Source: Pseudomonadota bacterium
GTDB taxonomy: Bacteria; Myxococcota_A; Polyangia; GCA-2747355
DNA length: 64,000 bases
Reading direction: 5' to 3'
Assembly: GCA_016711215.1 (NCBI GenBank)
Contig: JADJTL010000004.1
Location: forward strand, 124,001-188,000
The translations under genes and the position numbers were made by a program. Under the pieces are notes generated by a model that was given only the letters and a program-made list of their open reading frames with translations, was not told the origin of the DNA and did no database searches. Below are positions 1 through 8,485 of the stretch, in pieces. Position 1 is the first letter of the stretch; every line of letters starts with the position of its first letter.

Positions 1-609
1 AACCGCCAAGACCCCGCGGAAGACGCTCTCGGGCCAGCGGGCCGCCTCGTAGATCGACCCGAAGAGGTAGGTCAGGTTGTCGACCTTGACGGCGACAAAG
101 GCCAAACCGACGACGACGATCCAGATCGAGTAGAGGATCAGCAGCGAGGCGGCGACCAGCGTCAGCGCCAGCAACACCCCGCCGACCGTCACGCGGTGGC
201 CGCTGTGCCTCAGGCCATAAGTGATCAACGCCAGGCCGGCGCAGGAGTCGGCAAAGTTCCAGAGCTCGAAGCGCGCGGTCGAGACGAGGAACTGCGCATC
301 CGCCGGCTTGAGCAGCAAGAAATCGAAGGCGCCCGTCCGCACGCGCTCGACGACCTCTTGCAGCGAGGGACGAATCGCGCCGTCGAGCACGCCCTTGAGC
401 AGCGAGAAGAAGCCGACGACGAGCAGCGCCTCGGGCCAGCGCCACCCGCCGATATTGTCGCGCTGGTGAAAGAGCACCACGAGCGGCACCAGCGCCACGC
501 TGACCCACGCCAGCGAGAGCAGCGCCTTGACCAGGAAGTCGAGCCGGTACTGCAGCGCCAGCAGCAGCGCCGTGCGCAGTTGCAAGCGCAGCAGCCTCAG
601 ATAACGCAA
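1..609 (-). CDS. ABC-2 family exporter permease, C-terminus beyond window
   Basis: Membrane subunit of an ABC exporter; about 203 residues are visible and the reading frame is still open at base 1, so the C-terminus is missing. Translation gives a short basic N-terminus, then hydrophobic segments separated by an EVVERVRTGAFDFLLLKP loop. That loop is typical of the PF06182 (ABC2_membrane_6) permeases, whose genes usually come in pairs beside one ATPase. I chose the TTG at 609 because a GGAGG lies 7 bases upstream and a stop codon precedes it in frame; no ATG is available in frame. It lies 44 bases downstream of the sister permease at 654-1478. The substrate cannot be read from sequence. Confidence 0.85.
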   Translation of the reverse strand, partial: MRYLRLLRLQLRTALLLALQYRLDFLVKALLSLAWVSVALVPLVVLFHQRDNIGGWRWPEALLVVGFFSLLKGVLDGAIRPSLQEVVERVRTGAFDFLLLKPADAQFLVSTARFELWNFADSCAGLALITYGLRHSGHRVTVGGVLLALTLVAASLLILYSIWIVVVGLAFVAVKVDNLTYLFGSIYEAARWPESVFRGVLAV

Positions 610-653
610 GACGTGGCCTCCATGCTCGAGCGTGTTAGCGAGCGCCGCGCGCG

Positions 654-1478
654 CTAACCACCAAAGGCGGCATAGCGCCGCAGACCGCGCTGAAAGACCG
701 TCAGGGCGGCGGCGAAGAGCGCCGTGACGTAGAGCCACTGCACCGCCAGCGCCACGAGCGCGCCGCGGATAGGCGGTAGGCCGAGCGCCAGCTCGACGGG
801 AAAGGAGAGCACGAAGCGAAAGGGCAGCCAGGCGACGATCGCGCGCAGCCCGGCGGGGAAGAGCTCGAGCGGAATCGTGTAGCCCGAGAAGACGAAGTAG
901 AGCGCCAGCCAGAGCTCGAAGAGCGAGATCGCGCTGTCCCAATAGAGCGCCAGCGCACCGATCAGCAGCATCAGCGATAGCAGCAGCGCCCAGGCCCCAG
1001 CGAGCGCCAGCGGCAGGAGCAGCCAGTGCAGCGGCTCGCCGCTGAGCTGGCTCGTACCCAGCCAGGCCAGCATCACCACCAGCAGCGGCAGCACGATTAG
1101 CATACGCAGGGGCACGGCCGCGGCCTGCTCGGCACAATAGGCGAGGAAGGGATGCACCGGTCGCAGCAGCCGCCGCGCGAGCGTGCCCTGGCGGATCTCC
1201 ATCGTCATCTCCCAGACGACCCATGAACCGGTCAGCAGCCGTACGGCCATCGTCAGCAGGAAGTAGGCGCCGAACTGCGCCGCGCCGAAGCGGCCGACGG
1301 GGCCATCCTTGGCCACGGTCGTCCAGAGCAGCATCATCACCAGCGGCATGTTGGTCGTCAGCAACCAGACGAGGAACTCGCTGCGATAGGCCAGCGACTG
1401 CGCCAGTCCGACGCGCAGCAGCGCCACGAGCAGGCGCCCCAGCCGCAGCGGCCAGGGGGCGACGCCAGGCTGGCTCAC
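654..1478 (-). CDS. ABC-2 family exporter permease
   Basis: Integral membrane subunit of an ABC exporter, 274 residues. It has about six hydrophobic segments and a cytoplasmic EIRQGTLARRLLRPVHP loop that matches the conserved G-x-L-x-x-x-L-L-R-P region of PF06182 permeases. Its start overlaps the end of the ATPase gene by 4 bases (ATGA type), so the two are probably translationally coupled. With the partial permease at 1-609 it forms a standard ATPase plus two different permeases arrangement, suggesting a heterodimeric channel. No substrate-specific neighbour is present. Confidence 0.88.
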   Translation of the reverse strand: MSQPGVAPWPLRLGRLLVALLRVGLAQSLAYRSEFLVWLLTTNMPLVMMLLWTTVAKDGPVGRFGAAQFGAYFLLTMAVRLLTGSWVVWEMTMEIRQGTLARRLLRPVHPFLAYCAEQAAAVPLRMLIVLPLLVVMLAWLGTSQLSGEPLHWLLLPLALAGAWALLLSLMLLIGALALYWDSAISLFELWLALYFVFSGYTIPLELFPAGLRAIVAWLPFRFVLSFPVELALGLPPIRGALVALAVQWLYVTALFAAALTVFQRGLRRYAAFGG

Positions 1479-2611
1479 GGCGCGATCACGGCCGCGGCGT
1501 CCCGCGCCGGTGCCGGCGATGCAGCAAAGAGGTCCGCGAGCACGGTCTCGAGCGGCGCATCCGCCACGCTGAGGTCGACCACGGGCAGGACCGCCAACGC
1601 CTGCGTCACCAGCCGCTTCAGGTCGCCCTGCGCGACATGCAACACCGCCTGCGTGCCTTCGTAGCTGACGAGCTTGGCCCCGAGCCCTTCCAGCTCGGCG
1701 CGCGGCAGGACGCGCTCGAGGTGGACCTCGACACGCTTCTCCGGCCGCGTGCGGCGCACGAGCTGCGGCAGCGAGCCGTCGTAGATAATGCGGCCGTGGT
1801 TGATCACCACGATCCGCGGGCAGAGCGCAGCGACGTCGGCCATGTAGTGGCTCGTCAGCAGCACGCTCGCGCCGTGGCGCTCGTTGTAGGTCGCGATGAA
1901 ACGCCGCAGGCTGGCCTGCATCGTGATATCGAGGCCGATGGTCGGCTCATCGAGAAAGAGCACGCGCGGGCGATGCAAGAGCGCGGCGGCCAGCTCGCAC
2001 TTCATCCGCTCCCCGAGCGAGAGCTGCCGCGCCGGACGGCGCATCACCTGGGCGATGTCGAGCAGCTCCACCAGCTCGTCGAGCCGCTGACGGTAGACCG
2101 GCCGCGGGATCTCATAGATCGCGCGATTCAGCTCGAAGGTGTCGACCGCGGGAAGATCCCAGAGGAGCTGCTGCTTCTGGCCCGCCACTAAGGTGATCGC
2201 GTGCAAGAAGTCGCGGCTGCGCGCGGCCGGGCGAAAGCCCGCCACGCTGACCTCACCCGAGGTCGGGTGGAGCAGACCCGCGAGCATCTTCAGGGTCGTG
2301 GTCTTGCCGGCGCCATTGGGGCCGAGGAAGCCGATGCGCTCGCCTGGCGCGATCGAAAACGAAATGTCGTCGACCGCGCGCACCGTCTCCCAGCGCCGCC
2401 GAACGAGCGAGCGGAGCGCCGCCATCACACCGGCGCTGCGCTGGTGCACGCGGAAATGCTTGACGAGGCTGTCGACAGTGATCTGCGTGCCCGCGGCCTG
2501 AGTGCCTGCGACCGGCGCGACCGCGGCGGAGCCCGGGCGTGCCTCGGGCGCCGTCGCGGCTGCCCCTGACTCCGTGGGCGACGTGAGCTGCTGCGGTGTC
2601 TTGTCTTGCAT
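1475..2611 (-). CDS. ABC exporter ATP-binding protein
   Basis: Nucleotide-binding subunit (378 residues from this start) of the ABC-2 exporter encoded with 654-1478 and 1-609. Visible motifs are Walker A GPNGAGKTTT, the signature LSLGERMKCELAAALL and Walker B VLFLDEPTIGLD, followed by the switch histidine in LLTSHYMADV. The first 60 residues or so are Ala/Thr-rich and poorly conserved in character. I chose the ATG at 2611 because the upstream extension (to 2806) would run into the divergent ompA-like gene. About 100 residues after the ABC core may form a regulatory tail. Transcription is divergent from 2670, with only 58 bases between the two genes. Confidence 0.92.
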   Translation of the reverse strand: MQDKTPQQLTSPTESGAAATAPEARPGSAAVAPVAGTQAAGTQITVDSLVKHFRVHQRSAGVMAALRSLVRRRWETVRAVDDISFSIAPGERIGFLGPNGAGKTTTLKMLAGLLHPTSGEVSVAGFRPAARSRDFLHAITLVAGQKQQLLWDLPAVDTFELNRAIYEIPRPVYRQRLDELVELLDIAQVMRRPARQLSLGERMKCELAAALLHRPRVLFLDEPTIGLDITMQASLRRFIATYNERHGASVLLTSHYMADVAALCPRIVVINHGRIIYDGSLPQLVRRTRPEKRVEVHLERVLPRAELEGLGAKLVSYEGTQAVLHVAQGDLKRLVTQALAVLPVVDLSVADAPLETVLADLFAASPAPARDAAAVIAP

Positions 2612-2669
2612 TTCAGTAGCGCCGGGGTTAGCACGGCGAGCGGTCTTTATGCCATCAGGGGGTTGTCTC

Positions 2670-4118
2670 ATGCACCAAGTCACTCGCGGCTTCAACTCGC
2701 GCACGCTGCTGTCAGCCGCCGTCTTTTGCGCCATGCTCGTGCCCACGCTGCTGCCGGCGCCCGTCGAAGCCAAGCCCGGCAGCGTCTGCCTCGCCAAGCA
2801 GCGCAACCTCTGGGAGGTTGGCGTCTACCTCGGCGCCTTCTTCCCCGATGCGCAGCATGAGCTCTACGAGAACGGCATCGTGCCGCACCGCCCCTTCGAC
2901 GATGTCTCCTTCTCCGGCGGTCTGCGGCTAGCCTACCTCCCCCTGTCCTGGATCGGGATTGAGGCCGAGGCGGGCTGGATGCCGACGCAGACCGAGGCGA
3001 ACGACGCCTCCGCCAACATCTACACGCTGCGCGGTCATGTGCTCGCGCAGTACCCGGGACGAATCGCGCCCTTCGTGCTCGCCGGCGCGGGCCTGCTCGG
3101 CGTCTCGTCGGGTCGACGCGCCGCGGGCGATGACGCCGACCTGGCGCTGCATTGGGGCGTCGGGCTCAAGTACTACGTCGAGCCGAGCTTCGCCGTGCGG
3201 CTGGAGGGGCGCCACATCCCCACCAAGGGCCTGGGCAAGGACAACTTCGCCAACCACTTCGAGGCGCTCTTCGGCCTCTCCTACATCATCGGACTTAAGC
3301 GCGCGCCGGCAGCGCCGAGCGACAGCGACGGCGACGGCCTGCTCGACACCAAGGACGCCTGTCCCAACCTCTTCGCCCAGACGCCCGATGGCTGCCCGCC
3401 ACGCGATAGCGACGGCGACGGCGTGCTCGACGACCACGACAAGTGCCCGCTCGAGGTCGGCGCCTCAGCCGACGGCTGCCCGGTGCGCGACCGCGACGGC
3501 GACGGCGTCGCCGATGACCAGGACGCCTGTCCGACCAAAGCCGCGCGCACGCCGGACGGCTGCCCGCTCAAGGACACCGATCAGGATGGGATCCCCGACG
3601 CGCAGGACCAGTGCCCAGACCAGCCCGGTAGCACCCCCAACGGCTGCCCGCCCGACGCTGACGGCGACGGCGTGATCGACGCCCTCGATAAGTGCGTCAA
3701 CGAGCCCGAGACCGTAAACGGCTATCAGGACGCCGATGGCTGCCCGGATAAGCTTCCCAAGGCCGTCCAGCGCTTCACGGGCACGATCCGCGGCATCACC
3801 TTCGAGAGCGGCAGCGCCAAGATCCGCAAGAGCTCGTTCGCGCGCCTCGACGCGGCGATCAAGGTGCTGCAGGAGTACGGCGACCTGCGGCTGCGCGTGC
3901 GTGGCCACACCGACACCACCGGCACCCGTGAGCTGAACCTCGCGCTCTCGGCCGAGCGCGCCGAGGCCGTCAAGACCTACCTCGTCGGCAAGGGCGTCGC
4001 CGCCGAGCGGCTGAAGGCGGAGGGCCTCGGCCCTGACGAGCCGGTTGCCAGCAATGTCAAGGCGGCAGGCCGCGCCGAGAACCGCCGCATCGAGTTCCGC
4101 CTGGAAACCACGCCCTAG
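2670..4118 (+). CDS. OmpA-family outer-membrane protein with thrombospondin type 3 repeats
   Basis: Predicted outer-membrane / peptidoglycan-linking protein, 482 residues. The order is: signal peptide (about 1-32), a beta-barrel-like domain of roughly 170 residues, then about five calcium-binding thrombospondin type 3 repeats (residues about 215-350, DSDGDGV / DACP / DGCP pattern). A C-terminal OmpA domain (about 365-480) follows, with FESGSAKI, LRVRGHTDTTG and AENRRIEFRLE, the latter typical of peptidoglycan (diaminopimelate) binding. The ATG at 2670 follows a GGGGG stretch and begins a good signal peptide; a longer frame from 2502 would overlap the divergent ATPase gene. A stem-loop follows the stop codon. 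Confidence 0.92.
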   Translation: MHQVTRGFNSRTLLSAAVFCAMLVPTLLPAPVEAKPGSVCLAKQRNLWEVGVYLGAFFPDAQHELYENGIVPHRPFDDVSFSGGLRLAYLPLSWIGIEAEAGWMPTQTEANDASANIYTLRGHVLAQYPGRIAPFVLAGAGLLGVSSGRRAAGDDADLALHWGVGLKYYVEPSFAVRLEGRHIPTKGLGKDNFANHFEALFGLSYIIGLKRAPAAPSDSDGDGLLDTKDACPNLFAQTPDGCPPRDSDGDGVLDDHDKCPLEVGASADGCPVRDRDGDGVADDQDACPTKAARTPDGCPLKDTDQDGIPDAQDQCPDQPGSTPNGCPPDADGDGVIDALDKCVNEPETVNGYQDADGCPDKLPKAVQRFTGTIRGITFESGSAKIRKSSFARLDAAIKVLQEYGDLRLRVRGHTDTTGTRELNLALSAERAEAVKTYLVGKGVAAERLKAEGLGPDEPVASNVKAAGRAENRRIEFRLETTP

Positions 4119-4141
4119 CGCACGCCCTAGCGCCGACCGAG

Positions 4142-4167
4142 GCGCAGGCGAGCACCTTCGCCTGCGC
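4142..4167 (+). terminator. Stem-loop downstream of ompA-like gene
   Basis: A perfect 10-bp stem (GCGCAGGCGA / TCGCCTGCGC) with a 6-base loop starts 23 bases after the OmpA-like stop codon. There is no T-tract, so intrinsic termination is unproven; it could instead stabilise the 3' end of the mRNA. Confidence 0.5.
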
Positions 4168-4246
4168 GCCAGCCACCGACTCACGGGGCGACGCGCGACG
4201 CCAAGCTCGGCGCCGCGCTGCTCGGTGCCCCGCGGCTCGGCGCCCT

Positions 4247-4693
4247 TCAGCCCGGCGGCCAGGCTGCATGCACCTCCAGCACCTCCACCCTCGTCTTGCT
4301 GCTCGCGAACACCGCCAGTGCAGGACGACGCGGCTTTCCGGGCCCTCCAGGCCCGGCATTGAAGGCCTGCCAAAGGAGCCCCATCTCCGAGGCCTCAGGC
4401 GCCAGCCTGGCTGCCAAGCGTGCCGTCAGCTGCGGGAAGCACGCCACGAGCCTTTCCCTGAACTGCTTCGCAAAGGGCGTGAACTGGTCGGCAACCCAAC
4501 TCACCAAGACGAGCTGCCCGAAGGACGTTTCTGAGACAGCAGCGTGAGGAAGCCGCGCCTCGACGAGGAGAGTACGTTTGACGAAGCTCATGTTGCTCGC
4601 CATCCCGTGGATGGCCGCGCTGAAGGCCTGCTGATCGGCCGCCAGCGCGGTCTCGGCCTCCACATGCTCGTACTCCGACGACACGCTGCTCAT
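4247..4693 (-). CDS. Hypothetical protein, about 148 residues
   Basis: Unknown soluble protein. I chose the ATG at 4693 because it is preceded by GGGAGGGAG at ribosome-binding distance; the frame is open further upstream to 5308 but that would run into the kinase gene on the other strand. The protein starts with an acidic helix, has a Met/Phe-rich middle (HGMASNMSFVKRTLLVEARL), a FGQLVLVSWVADQFTPFAKQ segment and an Arg/Lys-rich C-terminus. No signal peptide or membrane helix is visible. It is divergent from the kinase at 5000 across a 306-base gap holding a perfect palindrome. No family recognised. Confidence 0.6.
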   Translation of the reverse strand: MSSVSSEYEHVEAETALAADQQAFSAAIHGMASNMSFVKRTLLVEARLPHAAVSETSFGQLVLVSWVADQFTPFAKQFRERLVACFPQLTARLAARLAPEASEMGLLWQAFNAGPGGPGKPRRPALAVFASSKTRVEVLEVHAAWPPG

Positions 4694-4800
4694 GCGCTTC
4701 TCCCTCCCGCGGCTCGGATCCCTTGGCTCGGCACAGACCCTACGCCAGTTGGTCTCGCCCGCCCAAGCACCGTGGCCGACGACCCGCGGCTTCGAGGCTA

Positions 4801-4820
4801 GCAAAGCGGCGCCGCTTTGC
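4801..4820. promoter_or_regulatory. Perfect 20-bp palindrome in divergent intergenic region
   Basis: GCAAAGCGGC followed immediately by its exact reverse complement GCCGCTTTGC, with no loop. It sits mid-way in the 306-base gap (4694-4999) between the divergent hypothetical gene and the kinase gene, where a dimeric regulator could control both. No convincing -35/-10 pair was found in this gap; the rest holds nothing recognisable. Confidence 0.5.
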
Positions 4821-4999
4821 ACGGGCGCCGGCTGCGGCATGCGGAGGCCCGAGGCGAAGCTGCGGTGTCGAGGGCGCGGGTCTGTGGCGGGGACTGTCCG
4901 TGGGGCTCGGGGTGATCCATGATTCAGCGAATTGGGGCAGGCGCCGGCGGTCTCCGTCGAGGCACCGCAACGCTGCCCCCCTGACGGCAAGAGCCCCGC

Positions 5000-7207
5000 G
5001 TGAGCGACAAGCGTCTGGGACCCTATCGGTTGATTCGCCTGCTCGGGCGCGGCGGGATGGCCGAGGTCTATCTGGCGACGACCGAGGCCGTGGGCGGCTT
5101 CCGCAAGCGCCTGGCGGTGAAGCTGCTGCTGCCGCGCTTCGCCGCCGACAAGGAGCTCGTCGCGCTGCTCGCCGACGAGGCTCGCGTCTCGATCTGGCTC
5201 AACCACCCGCAGATCGTGCAGGTCTTCGATTTTGGCCGCGACGGCCCAAGCTACTACCTGGCGCTCGAATACGTCGACGGTTGCGATCTGCGGGCGCTCG
5301 TGCGCCACGCCCGCGGCTCCTCGGAGGCTCGCGGGCGCGCGCTACCTCTGCCCACCGCGCTCTTTGTCGCGCTGCGGGTGCTCGAGGCGCTCGACCACGC
5401 GCATCGCCGCTGCGACCCGCGGGGCCGCCCGCTGGAGATCATCCACCGCGACGTCAGCCCGCATAACATCCTCATCTCGCGCGCTGGCGAGGTGAAGCTG
5501 GCCGACTTCGGCCTGGCCCGGGCCGCGATTTCCGTGCACCAGACGCAGAGCGGGATCGTGCGCGGCAAGTTCGCGTTCATGCCACCGGAGCAGGCCCACG
5601 CGCAGGTGATCGATCAACGCATCGATCTCTTCGCCGCGGGCGCGACGCTCTATCAGGCCTTGACCGGGATCAAGCCCTACACCTCCGTAACCCTTCCGCA
5701 GCAGCTCTATCAGCTGGCGCGCGCGCTGCCCCCGCCCTCGACGCACGCGCCTGGGCTACCGCCTGAGGTCGATGCGCTGACGCTGCGGGCGCTCGCGCTG
5801 CGGGCCGATGACCGCTACCCGAGCGCGGCTGCGATGGTCGAGGACCTCGCGCGCGCGCTCGAGCGTCACGGCGGCGGCGACGAACAACGGCGCCTGGCAG
5901 CCCTCGTCTCGAGCGCAGCGCCGCCAAGCGCCGAGCCCGATGGTGATCTGCCGGCGCTCTCGATCGCCGACGTCAGGGTGCCGCAGCAGAGCCTGATCGG
6001 CGACGCGATCGTGGCGGCGCAGCACACCCTCGCGGCAGAACCGGAGCGCAGCAGGCGGCCGGCGTCAGCGCCAGCGAGGCCAGCGGCACGCGTGCCGGAG
6101 GCGCCGCGCCAGAGCGGTGCGGGGCGCGAAGCGGCGCCAGGAGCAGAGCGGGTCGCGCCCAGCCGCTCGAACACGGAGGAGGATCTGCGCGCCCTCGACG
6201 CGAGCGCGTCGCGTGCGCAAGGCGCTGCGGAGCCTGGACGCCACGACTCGCGGCAGATCGACGCCGTCCACGGCGTCATCAATCGTCAGCGCGCGCCGTC
6301 CAGCCGGCGCGGACGGGCGGAGGCGCGAGCCCCATTGGCTTCGCGGCACGCCGCTGCCGCGCCAGGGGCGCGCCTCGTCCAGGCCTTGCGGCAAGCGCGC
6401 GACAGTGGCGGGGGGCGCCGCCGCCGTGAGCGCCACGGCGTCTCGGCCTCCTGGGCGCAGGCGCCGCGCCCTCCCGCGCGTGAGCAGCGCTCAGCAGAGG
6501 TGCATGAGGAGACGCAGCTACTCCGGCGCGGCCGAGCTCGCTCGTCGCCACGCGCGCTGCTGGTCCTCGGCGCAGCCGCCCTGATCATGCTGGGGCTGGG
6601 GCTGGGCTGGATCCTGCGCGACAACCTCGAGCAACCGAGCATGCTGCCGGCCGGTTACCCCCTTCCGCCGGCCTGGCCACAGCCCGCGCTGGGCGTCCCC
6701 GAGGCGCCCGCCGCGGCGGAATCACCGGAATCACGGGCCGCCACCGACGCACCAAACCCCATGCCCGCGCCAGACCCCATGCCTGCCGCCCTCGACGAGT
6801 CCCTGCCTGCGCCGCCACCGCAACGCGCGCGCCGCGGCGCGCATCAAAGCGATCGCGCCAGCGGAGCGGAGCGGGCGCGCTCGACCGCTGCGCGCGAACC
6901 ACCACCGATGCGCGAGCAACCACCGGCGCGCCGCGCCGCCCGTCCAGCGACGTCGACGACGGCCGCGGCAGACCTCGAGCCAGTCAGCGGGCGCCCCAGC
7001 TCGGCTCCGGACCAGGGGTTGTTGCGCATCAGCGCCGAGCGCCCGGCACGGGCCTTCGTCGACGACGAGCCAGCGGGAGCGACTCCCTTGCGGCTGGCGC
7101 TCTCGCCGGGGATTCACCGTGTGCGCCTCGTCTACGACGATCAAAGCAGCTCGCCCGTGCAATGGATCGCGATCGAGGCGGGGCAGCAGGCGAAGCTCGA
7201 GTTCTAG
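5000..7207 (+). CDS. Serine/threonine protein kinase with membrane anchor and PEGA domain
   Basis: Eukaryotic-type (Hanks) kinase, 735 residues, that would phosphorylate Ser/Thr on cytoplasmic targets and sense the envelope through its tail. The kinase domain spans about residues 5-290: glycine loop LLGRGGMAEVY, catalytic IIHRDVSPHNIL (about 147-158) and metal-binding ADFGLAR (about 166-172). A long Arg/Pro/Ala-rich, probably disordered segment (about 300-515) leads to one transmembrane helix (about 518-538). A Pro-rich spacer follows, then a PEGA-like domain at the extreme C-terminus (about 672-735: FVDDEPAGATPLRLALSPG). The start is GTG at 5000. It converges with the regulator gene at 7264. 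Confidence 0.93.
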   Translation: MSDKRLGPYRLIRLLGRGGMAEVYLATTEAVGGFRKRLAVKLLLPRFAADKELVALLADEARVSIWLNHPQIVQVFDFGRDGPSYYLALEYVDGCDLRALVRHARGSSEARGRALPLPTALFVALRVLEALDHAHRRCDPRGRPLEIIHRDVSPHNILISRAGEVKLADFGLARAAISVHQTQSGIVRGKFAFMPPEQAHAQVIDQRIDLFAAGATLYQALTGIKPYTSVTLPQQLYQLARALPPPSTHAPGLPPEVDALTLRALALRADDRYPSAAAMVEDLARALERHGGGDEQRRLAALVSSAAPPSAEPDGDLPALSIADVRVPQQSLIGDAIVAAQHTLAAEPERSRRPASAPARPAARVPEAPRQSGAGREAAPGAERVAPSRSNTEEDLRALDASASRAQGAAEPGRHDSRQIDAVHGVINRQRAPSSRRGRAEARAPLASRHAAAAPGARLVQALRQARDSGGGRRRRERHGVSASWAQAPRPPAREQRSAEVHEETQLLRRGRARSSPRALLVLGAAALIMLGLGLGWILRDNLEQPSMLPAGYPLPPAWPQPALGVPEAPAAAESPESRAATDAPNPMPAPDPMPAALDESLPAPPPQRARRGAHQSDRASGAERARSTAAREPPPMREQPPARRAARPATSTTAAADLEPVSGRPSSAPDQGLLRISAERPARAFVDDEPAGATPLRLALSPGIHRVRLVYDDQSSSPVQWIAIEAGQQAKLEF

Positions 7208-7266
7208 CAGCCCGTCGCTCGCTGGCGCTCGATCGCTCCCGCCGCGTGCCCCGCGCTCGGCTGCTA
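7205..7266. terminator. Inverted repeat spanning two convergent stop codons
   Basis: TAGCAGCC (7205-7212) and its reverse complement GGCTGCTA (7259-7266) form an exact 8-bp inverted repeat. It contains the TAG stop codons of both convergent genes, kinase on plus and regulator on minus. It could be a bidirectional terminator, but the 46-base loop is long and there is no T-tract. Confidence 0.35.
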
Positions 7267-8301
7267 AGCGTCCTCGACGGCGCCCAGCAGCTCCTGCCGC
7301 ACCTCGGCGTAGCGCTGGAGCAGCCCGCCATGCAGCGTACGAAAACGCTCGAGGTAGCGCCGCTCGGCCTGCTTGGCGGCGAGGCCCGTCCGCAGCGCTT
7401 GAAGTTGCTCGACGAGCTGATCTCCGCTGCTCAGCATCGGAATGAATTCGATCGATCGCTCGGCCTCGACGATGTCGGCGCGCCCCGGACGACTCGCCGT
7501 CGGATGCGTGAACCGTATCACGATGCCATCGTCCGCTTCGGCGCGCAGGCTGCGCGCGACGATGCTACTCGGAAGGTCTGGGAGCCCCTCCTTCACCAGG
7601 GCCAGGTCGAACTTGGACTGACCGACGTAGTCCAAAGCCTCGCCACCGCTGACGACGCTGACGACCTGAAAGCCCCCCTCGCGACCGAGCGCGAGGCCCA
7701 GGCCTTCTGCCGTCCGCGGCTCATCATCGACCACGAGCACGACGCAGGCACGCGGGCCCGCCGCGGCGGCGCCAGGCGCGCGCTCGCCGCCGTCCTCGGC
7801 TGGTGAGGACGCCCGCGAGGCCTCGATCAGGGCGCGCAGCAGCTCTTCCTGCAACGCGAGGGCGCGCCGCAGCGCCTCGGCGGGCGCCTCCCGCGGCGGC
7901 GCTGGGCGGCGACTCAGCCGGCGAATCGCCTCGGTCAGGTAGCCGACATTCTCGGGCGCCTTCGCGACGATGTCGACGGCGCCGCAGCGCAGGGCCTCCG
8001 CGGCCGCCGCGAAGGTCGGCCGCGCCAGCAAGGCGATGCTGCACAGGTCAGAAGCGCCCGCCTGGAGCTCGCGCAAGAGCGCGAAGCCCTCGTCGGGGCC
8101 CGGCGTATCGACGTCGACGACCGCCACTCCGAGGCCCGGGCGGGCCAGCGCTGCCAGCGCCTGGGATCGATCGCCCGCCAGCTCGACCTCGATGCCGACG
8201 CGGCCCAGCAGCGCCGCGAGTCCCTCCCGCACGCGCACATCCCCGTCGTAGAGCAACACGCGGTGCGCTGCGGGCTTGACCCCGCTGATCGACTTCGACA
8301 C
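7264..8301 (-). CDS. Double-receiver response regulator, second receiver lacks phospho-acceptor Asp
   Basis: Signal-transduction protein of about 345 residues with two CheY-like domains and no obvious DNA-binding or enzymatic domain. Receiver 1 begins HRVLLYDGDVRVREGLAALL and has a candidate phospho-Asp in AVVDVDTPG. A helical linker follows. Receiver 2 begins VVLVVDDEPRTAEGLGLALG, keeping the acidic pocket, but reads FDLALVKEGLPD where the phospho-Asp should be, so Lys replaces Asp. A coiled C-terminal tail follows. The start is uncertain: GTG at 8301 is chosen because the frame further upstream, to 8385, enters a tandem repeat; neither has a good ribosome-binding site. It may be an adaptor linked to the neighbouring kinase or PilT. 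Confidence 0.72.
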   Translation of the reverse strand: MSKSISGVKPAAHRVLLYDGDVRVREGLAALLGRVGIEVELAGDRSQALAALARPGLGVAVVDVDTPGPDEGFALLRELQAGASDLCSIALLARPTFAAAAEALRCGAVDIVAKAPENVGYLTEAIRRLSRRPAPPREAPAEALRRALALQEELLRALIEASRASSPAEDGGERAPGAAAAGPRACVVLVVDDEPRTAEGLGLALGREGGFQVVSVVSGGEALDYVGQSKFDLALVKEGLPDLPSSIVARSLRAEADDGIVIRFTHPTASRPGRADIVEAERSIEFIPMLSSGDQLVEQLQALRTGLAAKQAERRYLERFRTLHGGLLQRYAEVRQELLGAVEDA

Positions 8302-8370
8302 CGCGCGATCAAAGCACGAAACACCAAGGGGGGCCAACCACCGGACTCGCCCGAGGGGGACCGCCACGGG

Positions 8371-8473
8371 CCGAACCTTGGTCACCGACGGCTGCGCCGA
8401 ACCTTGGTCACCGACGGCTGCGCCGAACCTTGGTCACGGTCGGCTGCGCCGAACCTTGGTCACCGTCGAGGCG
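8371..8473. repeat. Four tandem 26-bp repeats upstream of pilT
   Basis: Consensus unit: CCGAACCTTGGTCACCGACG followed by GCTGCG. Copies at 8371-8396 and 8397-8422 are identical; 8423-8448 has two changes; 8449-8473 is diverged and one base short. Each unit contains GGTCACC, a near-palindrome. The array ends 12 bases before the pilT start and lies upstream of the divergent regulator gene, so it may be an operator array. The units abut, with no spacers, so it is not CRISPR. Confidence 0.9.
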
Positions 8474-8485
8474 CTGTGCTAGCTT

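Noticed and set aside
4694..5308. Extension of the hypothetical gene at 4247 to 5308
   Set aside because: It would overlap the kinase gene by more than 300 bases; the ATG at 4693 has a strong ribosome-binding site.
8371..8473. CRISPR array
   Set aside because: Repeats abut without spacers, are only four, and no cas gene is near.
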